DNA of 64,000 bases. Source: an uncultured Clostridia bacterium. GTDB taxonomy: Bacteria > Bacillota > Clostridia > Oscillospirales > Feifaniaceae. The notes under the pieces were generated by a model, which made no database searches, was not told where the DNA came from, and saw only the letters and a list, made by a program, of their open reading frames with translations. Where the stretch lies: assembly GCA_944376235.1 (NCBI GenBank), contig CALWCA010000012.1, positions 32,397 to 96,396 on the forward strand, given 5' to 3'. The stretch's first letter is position 1. Every line of letters begins with the position of its first letter. Below are positions 63,794-64,000 of the stretch, piece by piece. The position numbers and the translations under genes were made by a program.

Positions 63794-63948
63794 CCACGCC
63801 CCGCCGCCAAAGAAAAGAGGTAAAATTCACTTGAATTGCAAGGCTGTGAGGCCCAAAAGCTGGGAAAATGAACAAAAAGTCCCAATTCGACTTTGTGTTC
63901 CCGGCCATAGGCCAATGAATATTACTTGAATACGACCTATAAATATGC

Positions 63949-63974
63949 AGAGACACTCAGAAATGAGTGTCTCT
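63949..63974. other. 11-bp stem-loop with GAAA loop at window end
   Basis: AGAGACACTCA and its exact complement around GAAA. It may be a terminator or leader hairpin of a gene beyond the window. The surrounding 63800-64000 is A+T-richer than the rest and holds no gene I can support. Confidence 0.45.
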
Positions 63975-64000
63975 ATCGTTCATAACTGGATGGTAGTCCT

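Overview
The window is GC-rich chromosomal DNA from a Gram-positive anaerobe of the Firmicutes, most likely class Clostridia (an Oscillospirales-type lineage is my best guess; the sequence does not prove it). The signs are gyrB-gyrA close together on the + strand, a parS-like site (12206-12221) typical of the replication-origin region, a DnaD/DnaI helicase-loading pair, a CarD-type RNA polymerase regulator, a flavodiiron protein, RibU under an FMN riboswitch, a c-di-AMP (ydaO-type) riboswitch, ClpC with a UVR-like linker, SecG, many AGGAGG ribosome sites and sigma-A promoters with 17-18 bp spacers. I found no rRNA, tRNA, CRISPR array, insertion sequence or prophage.

Layout. 1-5 kb: gyrB and gyrA. 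5-13.8 kb: a structured intergenic block, a vWA-domain protein, a PAP2-like membrane protein, an MFS transporter, trpS, an AEC transporter, a GC-rich repeat block ending at parS, and a small operon of two tiny membrane proteins plus a PstS-like protein. 14-23.4 kb: a secreted protein, a DUF3048 lipoprotein and mutY; a 24-residue hydrophobic peptide; an autoregulated PadR/DUF2812 pair; FprA; a striking four-way inverted-repeat element (20509-20663); a MATE pump; and ribU with its FMN riboswitch. 23.5-31.8 kb: an aminotransferase and membrane protein, ArsR and DUF1294, a polysaccharide deacetylase, tcdA, carD, two small XRE regulators, a SLOG protein and an unknown gene. 32-43.6 kb: the hom-lysC-asd aspartate-family operon, three small unknown genes in a row (one Cys/His-rich), a nucleoside kinase, gpsA, a GNAT acetyltransferase, secG, a fused TRAP permease and a PTS-EIIC-like protein. 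43.8-48.3 kb: a minus-strand run dnaD-dnaI-chrA-chrA-ppi, and yfcE. 48.8-58.8 kb: an SsuABC/TauABC-type importer, an M20 amidohydrolase, trxA-copZ, a QueG-like protein, and a second ABC importer downstream of a c-di-AMP riboswitch. 58.9-64 kb: clpC, an EcsC-family protein, and a C39-type lipoprotein with a long structured leader.

How the parts relate. Most genes are housekeeping (replication, repair, amino-acid and cofactor metabolism) in short operons, many with 1-8 nt overlaps. Regulation readable from sequence includes two riboswitches with intrinsic terminators, a PadR operator over its own -10, and a palindrome on the -35 of the SLOG gene. The least explained feature is a set of intergenic multi-hairpin elements: perfect stems of up to 23 bp, in two places arranged as three hairpins closed by an outer stem.
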